Origin: Kitasatospora paranensis
GTDB taxonomy: Bacteria; Actinomycetota; Actinomycetes; Streptomycetales; Streptomycetaceae
NCBI RefSeq assembly: GCF_039544005.1
Contig: NZ_BAABKV010000001.1
Span: forward strand, 4,898,001-4,962,000
Direction of reading: 5' to 3'
DNA length: 64,000 nt
The position numbers and the translations under genes were made by a program. This document shows positions 9,224-19,567 of this stretch, piece by piece; the stretch's first letter is position 1; each line of letters begins with the position of its first letter. Below the pieces are notes generated by a model. It was not told the origin of the DNA and did not search any database. It saw only the letters and a program-made list of their open reading frames with translations.

Positions 9224-10423
9224 CTACTTCACCCCGGCCGCACTCTGCAGGACCGGCAGCGTCACCGCACCGGCGAACACCCGCCCGTCGTCCGTCACCA
9301 GCACGTTCAGCACCTTCGTCGAGATCAGGGTGCCGCCGGTGACCTGCTTGCCGAAGCCCTTCAGCATCGACAGCGAGCCCAGCGCGCCCGTCGCGCCCTT
9401 GCCGCCGTGCGCGTCACCGGACGCCGGCCCGCCGGTCGGCAGCGCCGCCTCCACCACCGATGTCCAGCCCTCGCCGACCACCTTCGGCCGCGGCGCGGTA
9501 CCGGCCGGCTCCGGCGCCGGGGCGCCCTTCCCGGCCCGCGCGCCGTCGGCCCCGTGCTCGGTGACCTTCGCCCCCTTCGGCACTGTGAACACGAACGCCG
9601 ACGCCGCCGGCTTCGCGAACGACACCGAGCTGAAGTGCACGTCCAGCGCCGTGCCGCCGGCCGCCGCCATCGCCTGCACCGACAGCGGGACACCGGTGGC
9701 GGCGTCCACCGCGATCCGCACCTGGCCGATCGTGGAGCCCTTCTGCAGCGGCTTCACCACCAGCCGGTACGCGGACCGGCCGGCCACCGTGGTGGTGCCG
9801 TCCACCGTCACCGACGTCGTGCCGGCGCTCATCGCCAGGAAGCGCCCGGCCGCCTCCTGCGGCGTCACCGGCAGCCCGGACACCGGCCCGGAGGGCTGCC
9901 GGGCGGCGGCCCTCCCGGCGGCATCCTGCGGCGCCTTCAGGTGCTGCGCCTCGTTGGAGGAGCTGTCCCACGCCCACACGTCGGCGCCGTTGTGCACCAG
10001 CTCGTAGCCCGCCAGGTCCTCCACCAGACCGACCCGCTGGTGGTCGGGGCCGTCCACCGCGACCTGCAGGGTGTGCTGACCGCCCAGCAGGGCCGTCAGC
10101 TTCGCCGTCGGGTCGGCGCCGCCCGCCTTCCGGGAGCCGGCCGCCCCGCCGGCCAGGCCCAGCAGCTGCGTCGGCACCCCCAGGTCGGCCTTCACCTGGA
10201 CGGTGCCGGACAGCGCCTGGGTGTCCGACCCGAGGGCCTTCGCCACCAGCTGCTGCGCCGTCACCGACGGCAGGCTCGGCCCGTTGTCGCTGGCGAGCGC
10301 GGGCACCAGCCCGATGCCCGCCCCCACCGCCGCGACCACCGCGATCGGTACCGCCACCCGCACCAGCGCCCTCCGGCGCGACCGGTACGCCACCGGCTCC
10401 GGCTGCTCCGTCATCTCGCTCAT
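9224..10423 (-). CDS. Membrane-anchored LolA-like / DUF2092-type protein
   Basis: An exported protein of about 399 residues. A basic N-terminus (YRSRRRALVRVAVPI) is followed by a hydrophobic signal/anchor (AVVAAVGAGIGLVPALA). The extracytoplasmic body has the LolA/LppX-like beta pattern VQVKADLGVPTQLLGL, YELVHNGADVWAWDSSSN and TTTVAGRSAYRLVVKP. In actinobacteria such proteins often precede ABC exporters, as here, 2 bp before the ATPase. The start is uncertain: the ATG at 10423 is very close to GGAGGGG, and the next ATG at 10414 has better spacing. Lipid carriage is inferred from the fold only. Confidence 0.82.
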   Translation of the reverse strand: MSEMTEQPEPVAYRSRRRALVRVAVPIAVVAAVGAGIGLVPALASDNGPSLPSVTAQQLVAKALGSDTQALSGTVQVKADLGVPTQLLGLAGGAAGSRKAGGADPTAKLTALLGGQHTLQVAVDGPDHQRVGLVEDLAGYELVHNGADVWAWDSSSNEAQHLKAPQDAAGRAAARQPSGPVSGLPVTPQEAAGRFLAMSAGTTSVTVDGTTTVAGRSAYRLVVKPLQKGSTIGQVRIAVDAATGVPLSVQAMAAAGGTALDVHFSSVSFAKPAASAFVFTVPKGAKVTEHGADGARAGKGAPAPEPAGTAPRPKVVGEGWTSVVEAALPTGGPASGDAHGGKGATGALGSLSMLKGFGKQVTGGTLISTKVLNVLVTDDGRVFAGAVTLPVLQSAAGVK

Positions 10424-10589
10424 CCCCTCCGTGTCGCCGTCCCTCTGCACTCTCCATTAGACGGCCCGGCGGCCGCCCGGGCATCGACCCAGAGGGCCAG
10501 ATCCGTGTACATCGTTCGGCTCACGCAACCCTGACAGCGCCTCAGGGTCCCGTCATCCCGAGGTCGGACACGTCGCGTATCGTCGGCGC

Positions 10590-13163
10590 ATGGATGCACC
10601 CGAGCCCGCTCCCACCGCCTCCTCGATGCGCCGGGCCCTGCGCCGCGCGCGGGACGGCGTCACCCTGGACCTCGCCGAGGCAGCCGTGCTGCTCCAGGCC
10701 CGTGGGGCGGACCTGCGGGACCTCTGTTCGTCGGCGGCGCGGGTCCGGGACGCGGGGCTGGCCGCGGCCGGCCGGCCCGGGGTGGTCACCTACTCGAAGA
10801 AGGTGTTCGTCCCGCTGACCCGGCTGTGCCGGGACCGCTGCCACTACTGCACGTTCGTCACCGTGCCGGGCAAGCTGAAGCGCGACGGGCACGGGATGTT
10901 CCTGTCCCCGGACGAGGTGCTGGAGATCGCCCGGCAGGGCGCGGCGCTGGGCTGCAAGGAAGCGCTGTTCACGCTCGGGGACCGTCCCGAGGACCGCTGG
11001 CCGGAGGCCCGGGAGTGGCTGGACGCGCACGGCTACGACGACACCCTGGCGTACGTGCGGGCGATGGCGATCCGGGTGCTGGAGGAGACCGGGCTGCTGC
11101 CGCACCTCAACCCGGGCGTGCTGACCTGGACGGACTTCCAGCGGCTGAAGCCGGTGGCGCCCTCCATGGGGATGATGCTGGAGACGACCGCGACCCGGCT
11201 GTGGTCGGAGCCCGGCGGCCCGCACCACGGCTCGCCCGACAAGGAGCCGGCGGTGCGGCTGCGGGTGCTGCAGGACGCCGGGCGCAGCTCGGTGCCCTTC
11301 ACCACCGGCGTGCTGATCGGCATCGGGGAGACGTACGAGGAGCGGGCGGACGCGCTGTTCGAGATCCGCCGCGCGGCCCGGCAGTACCGGGGCGTGCAGG
11401 AGGTCATCGTGCAGAACTTCCGGGCGAAGCCCGGGACGGCGATGCGGGCGATGCCGGACGCGGAGCTGGAGGAGCTGGCGGCGGCGGTCGCGGTGGCCCG
11501 GCTGGTGCTCGGCCCCGGGGCGCGGATCCAGGCGCCGCCGAACCTGGTGGACGCCGAGTACGCGCTGCTGATCGGCGCCGGCATCGACGACTGGGGCGGC
11601 GTGTCGCCGCTGACGCCGGACCACGTCAACCCGGAGCGCCCCTGGCCGCAGATCGAGGAACTGGCGGCGCGGACGGCGCAGGCCGGGTTCGAGCTGCGGG
11701 AGCGGCTGACCATCTATCCGGAGTTCGTGCGGCGCGGCGAGCCGTGGCTGGACCCGCGGCTGGTGCCGCACGTGGCGGCGCTCGCCGACCCGGAGACCGG
11801 GCTGGCGCGCGCGGACGCCCTGCCGGTGGGCCTGCCCTGGCAGGAGCCGGAGGACGTGCAGGTCGGTTCCGGCCGCACCGACCTGCACCGCACCATCGAC
11901 ACCGAGGGCCGGTCGGCGGACCGCCGGGCGGACTTCGAGGAGGTCTACGGCGACTGGGAGGTGCTGCGCGAGCAGGTTGCCGCGGCCGGGGTGCGCCGGC
12001 TGGACCCGGACGTCCGGGCGGCGCTCGCGGTGGCCGCGGACGACCCGGAGCGGCTGACGGACGACCAGGCACTGGCCCTGTTCCACGCCGACGGCCAGGC
12101 GCTGGACGCGCTGTGCGGCATCGCCGACGACGTGCGCCGGGCGGCGGTCGGCGACGAGGTGACGTACTGCGTGACCCGGAACATCAACTTCACCAATGTC
12201 TGCTACACCGGCTGCCGGTTCTGTGCGTTCGCGCAGCGGCGGACGGACGCGGACGCGTACACGCTGTCGCTGGAGCAGGTCGCCGAGCGGGCCGCGCAGG
12301 CCTGGGAGGTCGGGGCGACCGAGGTGTGCATGCAGGGCGGCATCCATCCGGACCTGCCGGGGACGGCCTACTTCGACATCGCGCGGGCGGTGAAGGAGCG
12401 GGTGCCGGCGATGCACGTGCACGCGTTCTCGCCGATGGAGGTGGTGAACGGGGCGACCCGGACGGGGCTGTCGATCCGCGAGTGGCTGCAGCGCGCCAAG
12501 GAGGCGGGTCTGGACACCATTCCGGGGACGGCGGCGGAGATCCTCGACGACGACGTCCGCTGGGTGCTGACCAAGGGCAAGCTGCCGGCGGCGACCTGGG
12601 TGGAGGTGGTGAGCACCGCGCACGAGCTCGGCATCCGCTCGTCGTCGACGATGATGTACGGGCACGTGGACACCCCGGCGCACTGGCTGGCGCACCTGCG
12701 GCTGCTGGCCGGCATCCAGCAGCGCACGGGCGGCTTCACCGAGTTCGTGACCCTGCCGTTCGTGCACACCAACGCGCCGGTCTACCTGGCCGGGGTGGCG
12801 CGGCCGGGGCCGACGGCCCGGGACAACCGGGCGGTGGTGGCGATGGCGCGGCTGCTGCTGCACCCGCACATCCGCAACATCCAGACGTCGTGGGTGAAGC
12901 TGGGCGCCGAGGGCGCGGCCGAGATGCTCAGGTCCGGGGCCAACGACCTGGGCGGGACGCTGATGGAGGAGACCATCTCCCGGATGGCGGGGTCGTCCTG
13001 GGGCAGCCACAAGTCGGTGCGCGACCTGGAGGCGATCGCGGTGGCCGCCGGGCGTCCGCACCGGCAGCGCACCACCACCTACGGCGAGGTGCCGGCCGAG
13101 CGGCGGGCGGCCGCGCTCGCCTCCGACGGTCACCTCCCGGCCCTGCTGCCGGTCCTCGACTGA
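10590..13163 (+). CDS. fbiC: Bifunctional FO synthase FbiC (CofG/CofH fusion)
   Basis: An 857-residue double radical-SAM enzyme that makes 7,8-didemethyl-8-hydroxy-5-deazariboflavin (FO), the chromophore of coenzyme F420, from tyrosine and a ribityl-aminouracil. The CofG half has the CxxxCxxC cluster ligands C80/C84/C87 (CRDRCHYC). The CofH half has C538/C542/C545 (CYTGCRFC). Other hallmarks are NFRAKPGTAM, MQGGIHPDLPG and MMYGHVDTPAHW. Length and order match the actinobacterial fusion. The frame is intact throughout and a strong terminator follows. Confidence 0.98.
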   Translation: MDAPEPAPTASSMRRALRRARDGVTLDLAEAAVLLQARGADLRDLCSSAARVRDAGLAAAGRPGVVTYSKKVFVPLTRLCRDRCHYCTFVTVPGKLKRDGHGMFLSPDEVLEIARQGAALGCKEALFTLGDRPEDRWPEAREWLDAHGYDDTLAYVRAMAIRVLEETGLLPHLNPGVLTWTDFQRLKPVAPSMGMMLETTATRLWSEPGGPHHGSPDKEPAVRLRVLQDAGRSSVPFTTGVLIGIGETYEERADALFEIRRAARQYRGVQEVIVQNFRAKPGTAMRAMPDAELEELAAAVAVARLVLGPGARIQAPPNLVDAEYALLIGAGIDDWGGVSPLTPDHVNPERPWPQIEELAARTAQAGFELRERLTIYPEFVRRGEPWLDPRLVPHVAALADPETGLARADALPVGLPWQEPEDVQVGSGRTDLHRTIDTEGRSADRRADFEEVYGDWEVLREQVAAAGVRRLDPDVRAALAVAADDPERLTDDQALALFHADGQALDALCGIADDVRRAAVGDEVTYCVTRNINFTNVCYTGCRFCAFAQRRTDADAYTLSLEQVAERAAQAWEVGATEVCMQGGIHPDLPGTAYFDIARAVKERVPAMHVHAFSPMEVVNGATRTGLSIREWLQRAKEAGLDTIPGTAAEILDDDVRWVLTKGKLPAATWVEVVSTAHELGIRSSSTMMYGHVDTPAHWLAHLRLLAGIQQRTGGFTEFVTLPFVHTNAPVYLAGVARPGPTARDNRAVVAMARLLLHPHIRNIQTSWVKLGAEGAAEMLRSGANDLGGTLMEETISRMAGSSWGSHKSVRDLEAIAVAAGRPHRQRTTTYGEVPAERRAAALASDGHLPALLPVLD

Positions 13164-13167
13164 CGGT

Positions 13168-13195
13168 CCGGCGGCGGCCCGGTGGCCGCCGCCGG
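13168..13195 (+). terminator. fbiC terminator hairpin
   Basis: CCGGCGGCGGCC (13168-13179) pairs perfectly with GGCCGCCGCCGG (13184-13195) across a 4-nt loop, five bases after the fbiC stop codon. Confidence 0.7.
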
Positions 13196-13214
13196 GGAGG
13201 TCGCACCCGGTGCT

Positions 13215-13229
13215 TCAACAGGCTGTTGA
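13215..13229. promoter_or_regulatory. Palindrome upstream of the ADP-ribosylglycohydrolase gene
   Basis: TCAACAG-G-CTGTTGA is a perfect 7-1-7 inverted repeat about 90 bp upstream of the gene start and about 45 bp upstream of a plausible -10-like TACAGT (13274-13279). It could be an operator; no cognate regulator is identifiable. Confidence 0.3.
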
Positions 13230-13320
13230 GGCGCTGGTGTTCGACCTCCCCGCCGACCCGTCCGAATCTTCGAATACAGTGCAGCTCCCGGACCTCCCCT
13301 CGGCCGAAAGGAAGCGCACC

Positions 13321-14421
13321 GTGATGCCTCTGTGGTCGCGAGCCCAGCAGCAGGACTTCCGCAGCCGCGTCCGGGGCTGTCTGCTCGGCGGGGCGGTCGG
13401 CGACGCGCTCGGCGCCGGCATCGAGTTCGACTCGCTGGAGAAGATCCGGGCGGCGCACGGCGAGCGGGGCGTGACCGGCTACGTTCCGGCCTACGGGCGG
13501 CGCGGCGCCGTCACCGACGACACCCAGATGAGCCTGTTCACCCTGGACGGCCTCATCCGGGCGCACATCAGCCGGGACACCGGCACCTGGCACCCGCCCA
13601 CCGACGTGCACCGCGCCTACCTGCGCTGGCACGCCACCCAGCGCGACTGGGGCCCGGACGAACGCCGCGCCGACCTCGGCTGGCTCGGCCGCGAGGAGTG
13701 GCTCTACGCGCAGCGGGCACCCGGTCAGGCCTGCCTCTCCGGGCTGTCCGGGCCGGACGCCGAACGCCTCGGCACCGTGGAGGCGCCGCGCAACCCGCAC
13801 TCCAAGGGCTGCGGCACCGTGATGCGCGCCGCCCCGTTCGGCCTGCTGACCGCCTGGGACCCGGGCCTGGTGTTCCAGCTCGCGGTCGAGTGCTCGGTGC
13901 TGACCCACGGCCACCCCACCGGGTACCTCTCGGCCGGTGCGCTCGCCGTCATCGTCCACGCGGTGGCCCGCGGCGGCACCCTGGAGGAGGGCGTCCACCT
14001 GGCGCTCGCCCTCCTGTCGGAGCGGCCGCAGCACGAGGAGACGACCGCGGCCCTGCGCGGCGCACTGGACGCCGTCCGGGCCGGTGAGCCCTCCGCCGAG
14101 CGGATCGAGACCCTGGGGGAGGGCTGGGTCGCCGAGGAGGCGCTGGCCATCGGCCTGTACTGCGCGCTGGTGGCGGAGGACGTCCGGACGGGGCTGCTGC
14201 TGGCCGTCAACCACTCCGGCGACAGCGACTCCACCGGCGCGATCTGCGGCAACCTGCTGGGCGCGCTGCACGGGGAGACGGCGCTGCCGGCCGGCCTGGT
14301 GGCGGAGCTGGAGGGGCGGGGGACGATCCTGCAGCTCGCCGACGACTTCGTCCTGGAGCTGACGGCCGGGCCGGAGCTGCACGGCACCCCGGTCTGGGCG
14401 GAGCGCTACCCGACCGGCTGA
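13321..14421 (+). CDS. ADP-ribosylglycohydrolase family protein
   Basis: A 366-residue protein of the DraG/ARH family, which hydrolyses ADP-ribose from proteins or small molecules using two Mg2+ ions. The metal-binding motifs are present: GAVGDALGAGIEF near the N-terminus, TDDTQMS, and the C-terminal GDSDSTGAICGNLLGA. The GTG at 13321 is 6 bp from AAAGGAAG; ATG 13324 is the alternative. It appears monocistronic. No matching ADP-ribosyltransferase lies nearby, so the substrate is open. Confidence 0.92.
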   Translation: MMPLWSRAQQQDFRSRVRGCLLGGAVGDALGAGIEFDSLEKIRAAHGERGVTGYVPAYGRRGAVTDDTQMSLFTLDGLIRAHISRDTGTWHPPTDVHRAYLRWHATQRDWGPDERRADLGWLGREEWLYAQRAPGQACLSGLSGPDAERLGTVEAPRNPHSKGCGTVMRAAPFGLLTAWDPGLVFQLAVECSVLTHGHPTGYLSAGALAVIVHAVARGGTLEEGVHLALALLSERPQHEETTAALRGALDAVRAGEPSAERIETLGEGWVAEEALAIGLYCALVAEDVRTGLLLAVNHSGDSDSTGAICGNLLGALHGETALPAGLVAELEGRGTILQLADDFVLELTAGPELHGTPVWAERYPTG

Positions 14422-14446
14422 GCCCGCCGGGTAGCGCCACGGTGGG

Positions 14447-14656
14447 TCAGACCTCGCCGAACGCGCCCGCTGCCGCGGCACCGGCGAAGGCGGCCCAGGC
14501 CTCGTTCGAGAAGTGCAGTCGGGGGCCGTCCGGGTCCTTGGAGTCGCGCACCGCGATCGAGGACGCGTCGGGGACGGCGATCTCCACGCAGGCGCCGTTG
14601 CCGCCGCTGTGGCTGCTCTTGCGCCAGTTCAGGTTGGTGCTGGACGTGGTGCTCAT
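14447..14656 (-). CDS. DUF397 domain protein
   Basis: A 69-residue small acidic protein with the DUF397 signature NLNWRKSSHSGGNGACVEIA, followed by VAVRDSKDPDGP-like residues and LHFSNEAWAAFAGAAA. In streptomycetes it is almost always paired with an XRE/DUF5753 regulator, as here, where its ATG overlaps the regulator stop (ATGA). Such pairs (WhiJ/BldB-associated and AbaA-like systems) influence development and antibiotic production, and resemble toxin-antitoxin modules in organisation. Confidence 0.93.
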   Translation of the reverse strand: MSTTSSTNLNWRKSSHSGGNGACVEIAVPDASSIAVRDSKDPDGPRLHFSNEAWAAFAGAAAAGAFGEV

Positions 14657-15517
14657 TCGTGGAACCCCTCTGCGATGGTGTGTATCAGTGCCCGACTGTC
14701 CGCGACGCTGAGTGCCGCGGCTCGGAGGTGGTCGTACAGATTGGTATAGCGGCGCACGTCAGCCTCCTTCTCCAGGTAGAGATCGCTCGTCACTCCTTCG
14801 AAGTAGACAACCGTCGAATCCGCCGACTCGGGGAACTCCATGAGGGAGAATGTCCCGGTCATGCCCGGGTGTGCGCCGTGGCTGAACGGGATCACCTGCA
14901 GGTTGATGTTCGGGCGCTCGCTGAGCGACAGCATCCGGGCGAGCTGATCGGCCATCACCGCCTTGCTGCCGACCTCCCTGCGCAGCACCGCCTCGTCTAT
15001 CACCACCCAGAGGCTGCCGAGCCGGTCCTCGTCGTCGCCGTCTATCCGGTGCTGGCGCTTGACCCGCACCTCGACCCGCCGCTTCCACGGCCTGCGCGTC
15101 GTAGTCGGGGAAGGTGCCGGCCACCACGGCCTCCGCGTACTCGCGGGTCTGCATCAGGCCCGGCACGAACGAGGACTCGTAGGCGCGGATCGACGACGCC
15201 TCCGCCTCCAGGCCGATGTAGACGCTGTAGGGGATGTCGCCGAACTCGTGCCACCAGCCGCGCTGCCGGGATTCGCGGGCCATCTCCATCAGGCCCGCGC
15301 GAATCCGCTCGTCCTCCACCGCGTAGACGTCGCAGAGGTCCCTGACATCGCGTTGGCTGATGCTCCGGCGCCCGTTCTCCAGTCTGCTGATCTTGGACTG
15401 GGACACCATCAGGCGGCCGGCCACCTCTTCGGCGGTCATGCCCTTCAGCTCACGCAGGCGCCGAAGTTCGGCGCCGAGCCTTCGTCGGCGCACGGTGGGA
15501 TTGACGCTGGCGGACAC
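14653..15517 (-). CDS. XRE-family regulator with DUF5753 domain (one apparent frameshift)
   Basis: An N-terminal Cro/C1 helix-turn-helix (LRELKGMTAEEVAGRLMVSQ, then SKISRLENGRRSIS) is followed by a DUF5753 ligand-like domain (YESSFVPGLMQTREYAEAVV; MADQLARMLSLSERPNINLQ). The GTG start at 15517 follows GGAGG with 5-bp spacing. The frame changes at CCC 15075-15077: removing one base (or adding two) joins DAQAVEAA to VEVRVKRQHRI and gives 287 residues. It is translationally coupled to the downstream DUF397 gene. Confidence 0.88.
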
Positions 15518-15760
15518 ATCGACCTCCGGCCGGACCTCTGGCACGGGCGGCAGCGCCGCGCCTCGGAACAGTGTGGAAATTGGTACCGACCCCTGACGTG
15601 GAGAGCATGCCATCTCGTCTCCGTTCCGTGCGCGGGAATCCGGCCAGCGCACTTGAACAGATCATCGGAAAACAGCTCAATCGGGATGACAACCCTTGCG
15701 TTCCTGACGGCCCGCACGGTAAAAGCGCTCCGCCTTCACCTGCCGGCCCCGGAACGCAGA

Positions 15761-15799
15761 GGCGGCCCGCCCGGCAGTCGTCCTGCCGGGCGGGCCGCC
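15761..15799 (-). terminator. Strong terminator of the GPP34 gene
   Basis: A perfect 17-bp stem, GGCGGCCCGCCCGGCAG (15761-15777) with its complement (15783-15799), closes on a 5-nt loop. It lies 28 bp beyond the GPP34 stop codon. Confidence 0.8.
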
Positions 15800-15826
15800 C
15801 CAGATCTCATCGACGGCGCGCGCCGA

Positions 15827-16567
15827 TCACCGCACGCCCACGCGGTTGGCCACCGCACGGCCGCCCGCCGGCGGCCTCGCCGCCACCGGACGCCCTGTCG
15901 CGGGCCGCCCGGCCGGTGGTGCGGCCGTCCGGCTCTGCTGCACCGGCAGGCCGTTCTGCACGTCCATCACGGCGTGCGCCACCATGCCGCCCAGCGGGTC
16001 GTAGCGGATCAGGTCACGCAGCCGGGACCGCGAGGACCGGCCCTCGTTGCCCGGGTACAGGTGCTTGCCCAGGCCCACCGCGTGCGCCAGCGCCGCCAGG
16101 GCGGCCGTCCGCGGGTCCGGCGGGACGCCGGTGCGGATCGCGGTGTCCAGCCGCTGCTTGATCGCAGCGTTGGTGCAGTCGTCCGACGCCTGATAGCGCG
16201 TCGTCGGCAGCACCCCGCACACCTGGCCCGCCACAGCCGTCACCATGCCGCACCGCTCCAGGTGCGCCAGGTACGTCTGCCGGAGCCCCAACCGGGGCCC
16301 GCCGATCCAGTGCGACGCCCGGACCGGGCTGCCGCGCCGTCGCAGCAGCTCCAGGGCGTGGTCGAGGGTCGGGTCACCGGTCGGCCGCGCCAGTACCACG
16401 GCGATCCGATCCCCGTCCGGGGCTATGCGTCCGGCCAGGGACAGCTCGACCAGCTGCGCCCCGGCGAGTCCGAGGTCGAGGGTCTGCGGCTGCGCGGTGG
16501 TACCCGTGGCCGGGTCCAGTGCGAGCAGCAACAGCTCCTCGGGAATAGTTCTGCGGCTCCTGCCCAT
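15827..16567 (-). CDS. GPP34 (GOLPH3/VPS74-like) family protein
   Basis: A 246-residue homologue of the eukaryotic Golgi phosphoprotein family. TIPEELLLLALDPATGTTA opens the fold, followed by LDLGLAGAQLVELSLAGRI and helical repeats (TAALAALAHAVGLGKHLYPG). These proteins bind phosphoinositides in eukaryotes; streptomycetes have many paralogues of unknown role. The C-terminal 30 residues are Pro/Ala/Arg-rich and probably disordered (PPAGRPATGRPVAARP). It is divergent from the carboxypeptidase gene. Confidence 0.9.
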   Translation of the reverse strand: MGRSRRTIPEELLLLALDPATGTTAQPQTLDLGLAGAQLVELSLAGRIAPDGDRIAVVLARPTGDPTLDHALELLRRRGSPVRASHWIGGPRLGLRQTYLAHLERCGMVTAVAGQVCGVLPTTRYQASDDCTNAAIKQRLDTAIRTGVPPDPRTAALAALAHAVGLGKHLYPGNEGRSSRSRLRDLIRYDPLGGMVAHAVMDVQNGLPVQQSRTAAPPAGRPATGRPVAARPPAGGRAVANRVGVR

Positions 16568-16850
16568 CCAAGCCTCCCCGCGTGGATGCAGACAGCGTGA
16601 CGCCTCTCACACGGGCTTGTCGAGTACGCCTCCGAATCGTGACCTTGCCCCGGCAGGCTGGAACCGGCGCCCCTGAGCCCGGCGTCCGAGCAGGGGACAG
16701 GCCGGACGGGGAGAATAACGGCCGGTCGAGCGGGGTGTGCACACCCGCGGGGCCGCCGGTGGCGGAGACTGTACAGATATCCCGACGGGACGTGAACCCG
16801 TCGGAAAATCGGATCGGCGCGGCAGCGGCCGGGATGAGGAGGATGGGTCA
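16568..16850. promoter_or_regulatory. Divergent promoter region, GPP34 / D,D-carboxypeptidase
   Basis: A 283-bp gene-free stretch between divergent starts. It contains the GAGGAGG ribosome site of the downstream gene (16836-16842). I see no convincing palindrome or structured RNA element. Confidence 0.4.
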
Positions 16851-19420
16851 GTGGGCGAGTCCCCGGACACAGGGCAGCGCGGTGGGGCGGCGGAGCGGGT
16901 GACCGAGGCGGAGAGCGCCGCCGCCGACCGGGCCGCCGGGCCCGCGGACGGTGCACCGCCGACCGGCCCGGCCGGCCAGGACACCCCGGACACCGCCCGG
17001 GCCGCGACCGCACCCGACCCCGCGGACGAGGCCGGCCCGGCGGACGCCGACACGGACGCCGACGAGCCGACTGCGGACGCGGAGCCGAAGCCGGCTGCCG
17101 GGCCGAAGTCGGAGCCGGAGCCGAAGCTGCGTGCGGACGCCGGGACGGAGCGCGCGGCCGGGCCTGACGCGGAGTCCGGTACCGACCCGGACGGAGCGGA
17201 CACCGACGCCGCCGACGGCGACCTGCGCGATGCCGAGCGGGACGACGCCGAGCAGGACGATGCCGATGAGCACGACAGCGGGGACGCCCCCGCCGGCTCC
17301 ACCGTGCACCTCCGTGTCCGCACTGTGGACAACGCCACCACCGCCATCCGGCTGCCCGCGGACCACGCCACCACAGCGCTGAGGCTGCCCGTCGACAACG
17401 CCACCACGGCCCTGCGCCTGCCCGCCGAGGCCCGTCGGCCGGCCGCAGCCGCCGCCACCGCCGAGACCCCCGACGGAGCCGACACCGCGGCCGCGACCAC
17501 GGACACCTCGGACAGCCCGGAGAGCGTCGAGCGGGCCGCACAGCCCGACGGTCCGGAGAAGTCCGGCACGGCGAAGAAGGCCGCGGACCAGCAGGGTGAC
17601 GCCCCCGCCAAGCCCGTCGACCAGGCCACCACCGCCCTGCGCCTGCCGCCGGAACTCCGCACGCCCGCCACGAAGGCCGCCGTCCCCGCCGCCGAGGCCC
17701 GCACTGCCGAGCGGACCCCGGTGGACGACCGGACCACCGCCCTGCGCCTGCCCGCCGAGGCACGCCGATCGGCACCCGGCGCCCCGGCCGGCGCCACTGC
17801 CACCGGTGCCGCGGCAGCCGCCGCAGCCGGGAAGGCGGATTCGGAGGGCAAGGCGGAGTCGGCAGGGACCGATCCGCGTCTCGCCATGCGGGACAGCCGT
17901 ACCGTCGCCGGCGCCGACCTCAAGGACACCCGCAAGCCGTCCGGCGGCACCGTCCCCGTCCCGCCCCCCGAGCCCGCCCCGCAGCCCGAGCCCACTCCCG
18001 ACCCGGAGCCGGAGCCGGAGCCTGAGCCGGAGCCCGCCCCGCGTCCGGCCCCCGTACCGCCGCGCCCGCTGCCCCAGCCGACTCCGCCGCCGGAGCCGCT
18101 GCCCGTCCCGGACCCGGCACCCGTCCCGGAGCCCGTGCCGCTGCCGGAGAACACCATCGAGGCGATGGAGGTGCTCGCCACCCTCAGCGCCCGGCCGGAC
18201 ACCCCGCTGCGCCGCGCCGCCAAGCGCAGCGCCATCTGGGGGATCTTCCTGGCGTTCGTCCTCGGTGTCGTCGTGGTCGCACAGTTGCTCCGCCCGCTGC
18301 CCGACCCCAAGACCAGCCTCGGCCTGGCCGGCAGCTACACCTTCGGCGGCGAGAAGCTCGCCGTGGACTGGCCGGCCAAGGGCCAGGCCGCCGCCTCCGT
18401 CATCGGCGTCGGCCCGCTCGGCACCTCGGGCGAGCAGACCCCGGTCTCGATCGCCTCCGTCACCAAGGTGATGAACGCCTACCTCATCCTCCAGGCGCAC
18501 CCCCTCAAGAAGGGGAGAGCGGCCCGAGCATCACCGTCGACAAGGCCGCGGCCACGGAGTCCACCGACACCGACCAGTCCCGGGCCAAGCTGACGGAGGG
18601 CCAGCAGCTCAGCGAGTACCAGGCGCTGGAACTGCTGATGCTGCCGTCCGCCAACAACGTCGCCCGGCTGCTCGCCCGCTGGGACGCCGGCTCCGAGGAC
18701 GCCTTCGTCAAGAAGATGAACGACCAGGCGGCGTCCTTCGGGATGGCCAGCACCGTGTACGCCGACCCGGCCGGCTACAACGACAACACCAAGAGCACCG
18801 CCGCCGACCAGCTCAAGCTCGCCGAGCAGGTCATGAAGGACGACGTCTTCCGGCAGATCGTCGCCGAGCCCGAGATGCGCTACAACGGGCTCGTCATCTC
18901 CAACACCAACAAGCTGGTGTGGAGCGAGCGGGGCAGCGTGATCGGCACCAAGACCGGATCCTCCACGGCCGCCCAGTCCGCCCTGATGTGGGCCGCGGTC
19001 AAGGAGATCGGCGGCGTCAAGCGCACCATCGTCGGAGTCACGCTGCGCCAGCCGGCGGTGGCCGGCGTGGACCTCGCCGTGGTCGCCCAGGCACCCAGCC
19101 TGAAGATCATCAAGTCGGTGCAGAACGGTCTCGACGGCCAGACCCTGGCCAAGCAGGGCCAGGTCGTCGGCCACGTCGACGACGGCCTGGGCGGCACCGT
19201 CCCGATCGTCGCGGGCAAGGAGCTGACCGTCGCCGGCTGGGCCGGCATCACCGCCACCCTCACCCTGGACGCCGCCAAGCTCCGCCACACCGAAAAGGCC
19301 GGCACCCAGGTCGGCACCCTCTCGGCGGGGGAGGGCGAGGGCCGGATCGAGGTCCCGGTTACCCTCCAGCGGGACCTGGCGCCGCCGTCCATCCTCTCCA
19401 GGCTGGTGCGGGTGCTCTGA
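16851..19420 (+). CDS. Membrane-anchored D-alanyl-D-alanine carboxypeptidase with long repetitive N-terminus (one apparent frameshift)
   Basis: An 856-residue type II membrane protein. Residues 1-460 are a cytoplasmic low-complexity region, acidic and then Pro/Glu-rich, with five copies of a D-x-A/R-TTAL-RLP motif (about residues 159-302). A single TM follows (WGIFLAFVLGVVVVAQLL, about 463-480). The S11 peptidase domain has SVTK near residue 536, SANN and KTGSS, the three penicillin-binding motifs. GTG 16851 follows GAGGAGG. The frame shifts at G4 18512-18515; one added G joins LKKGE to SGPSITVDK. It trims peptidoglycan stem peptides outside the membrane. Confidence 0.9.
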
Positions 19421-19567
19421 CCCGCCGGGCAACCGACCTGCCGGGCAACCGACCTGCCGGGCATGGGCCACACCCCGGCCGGTCCCGTCGAGGCCCCGGC
19501 GACCGTTCACCCCCCAGGGGCGTGCGGCCGCCGGGGCCTCGGCCGTCCCTCAGGCTCCTGGCCGTCC

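Noticed and set aside
7070..10534. 1154-codon open frame on the + strand
   Set aside because: It is Arg/Pro/Ala-rich nonsense running antisense to the ABC exporter operon, caused by high GC at third positions. The minus-strand genes have clear domains.
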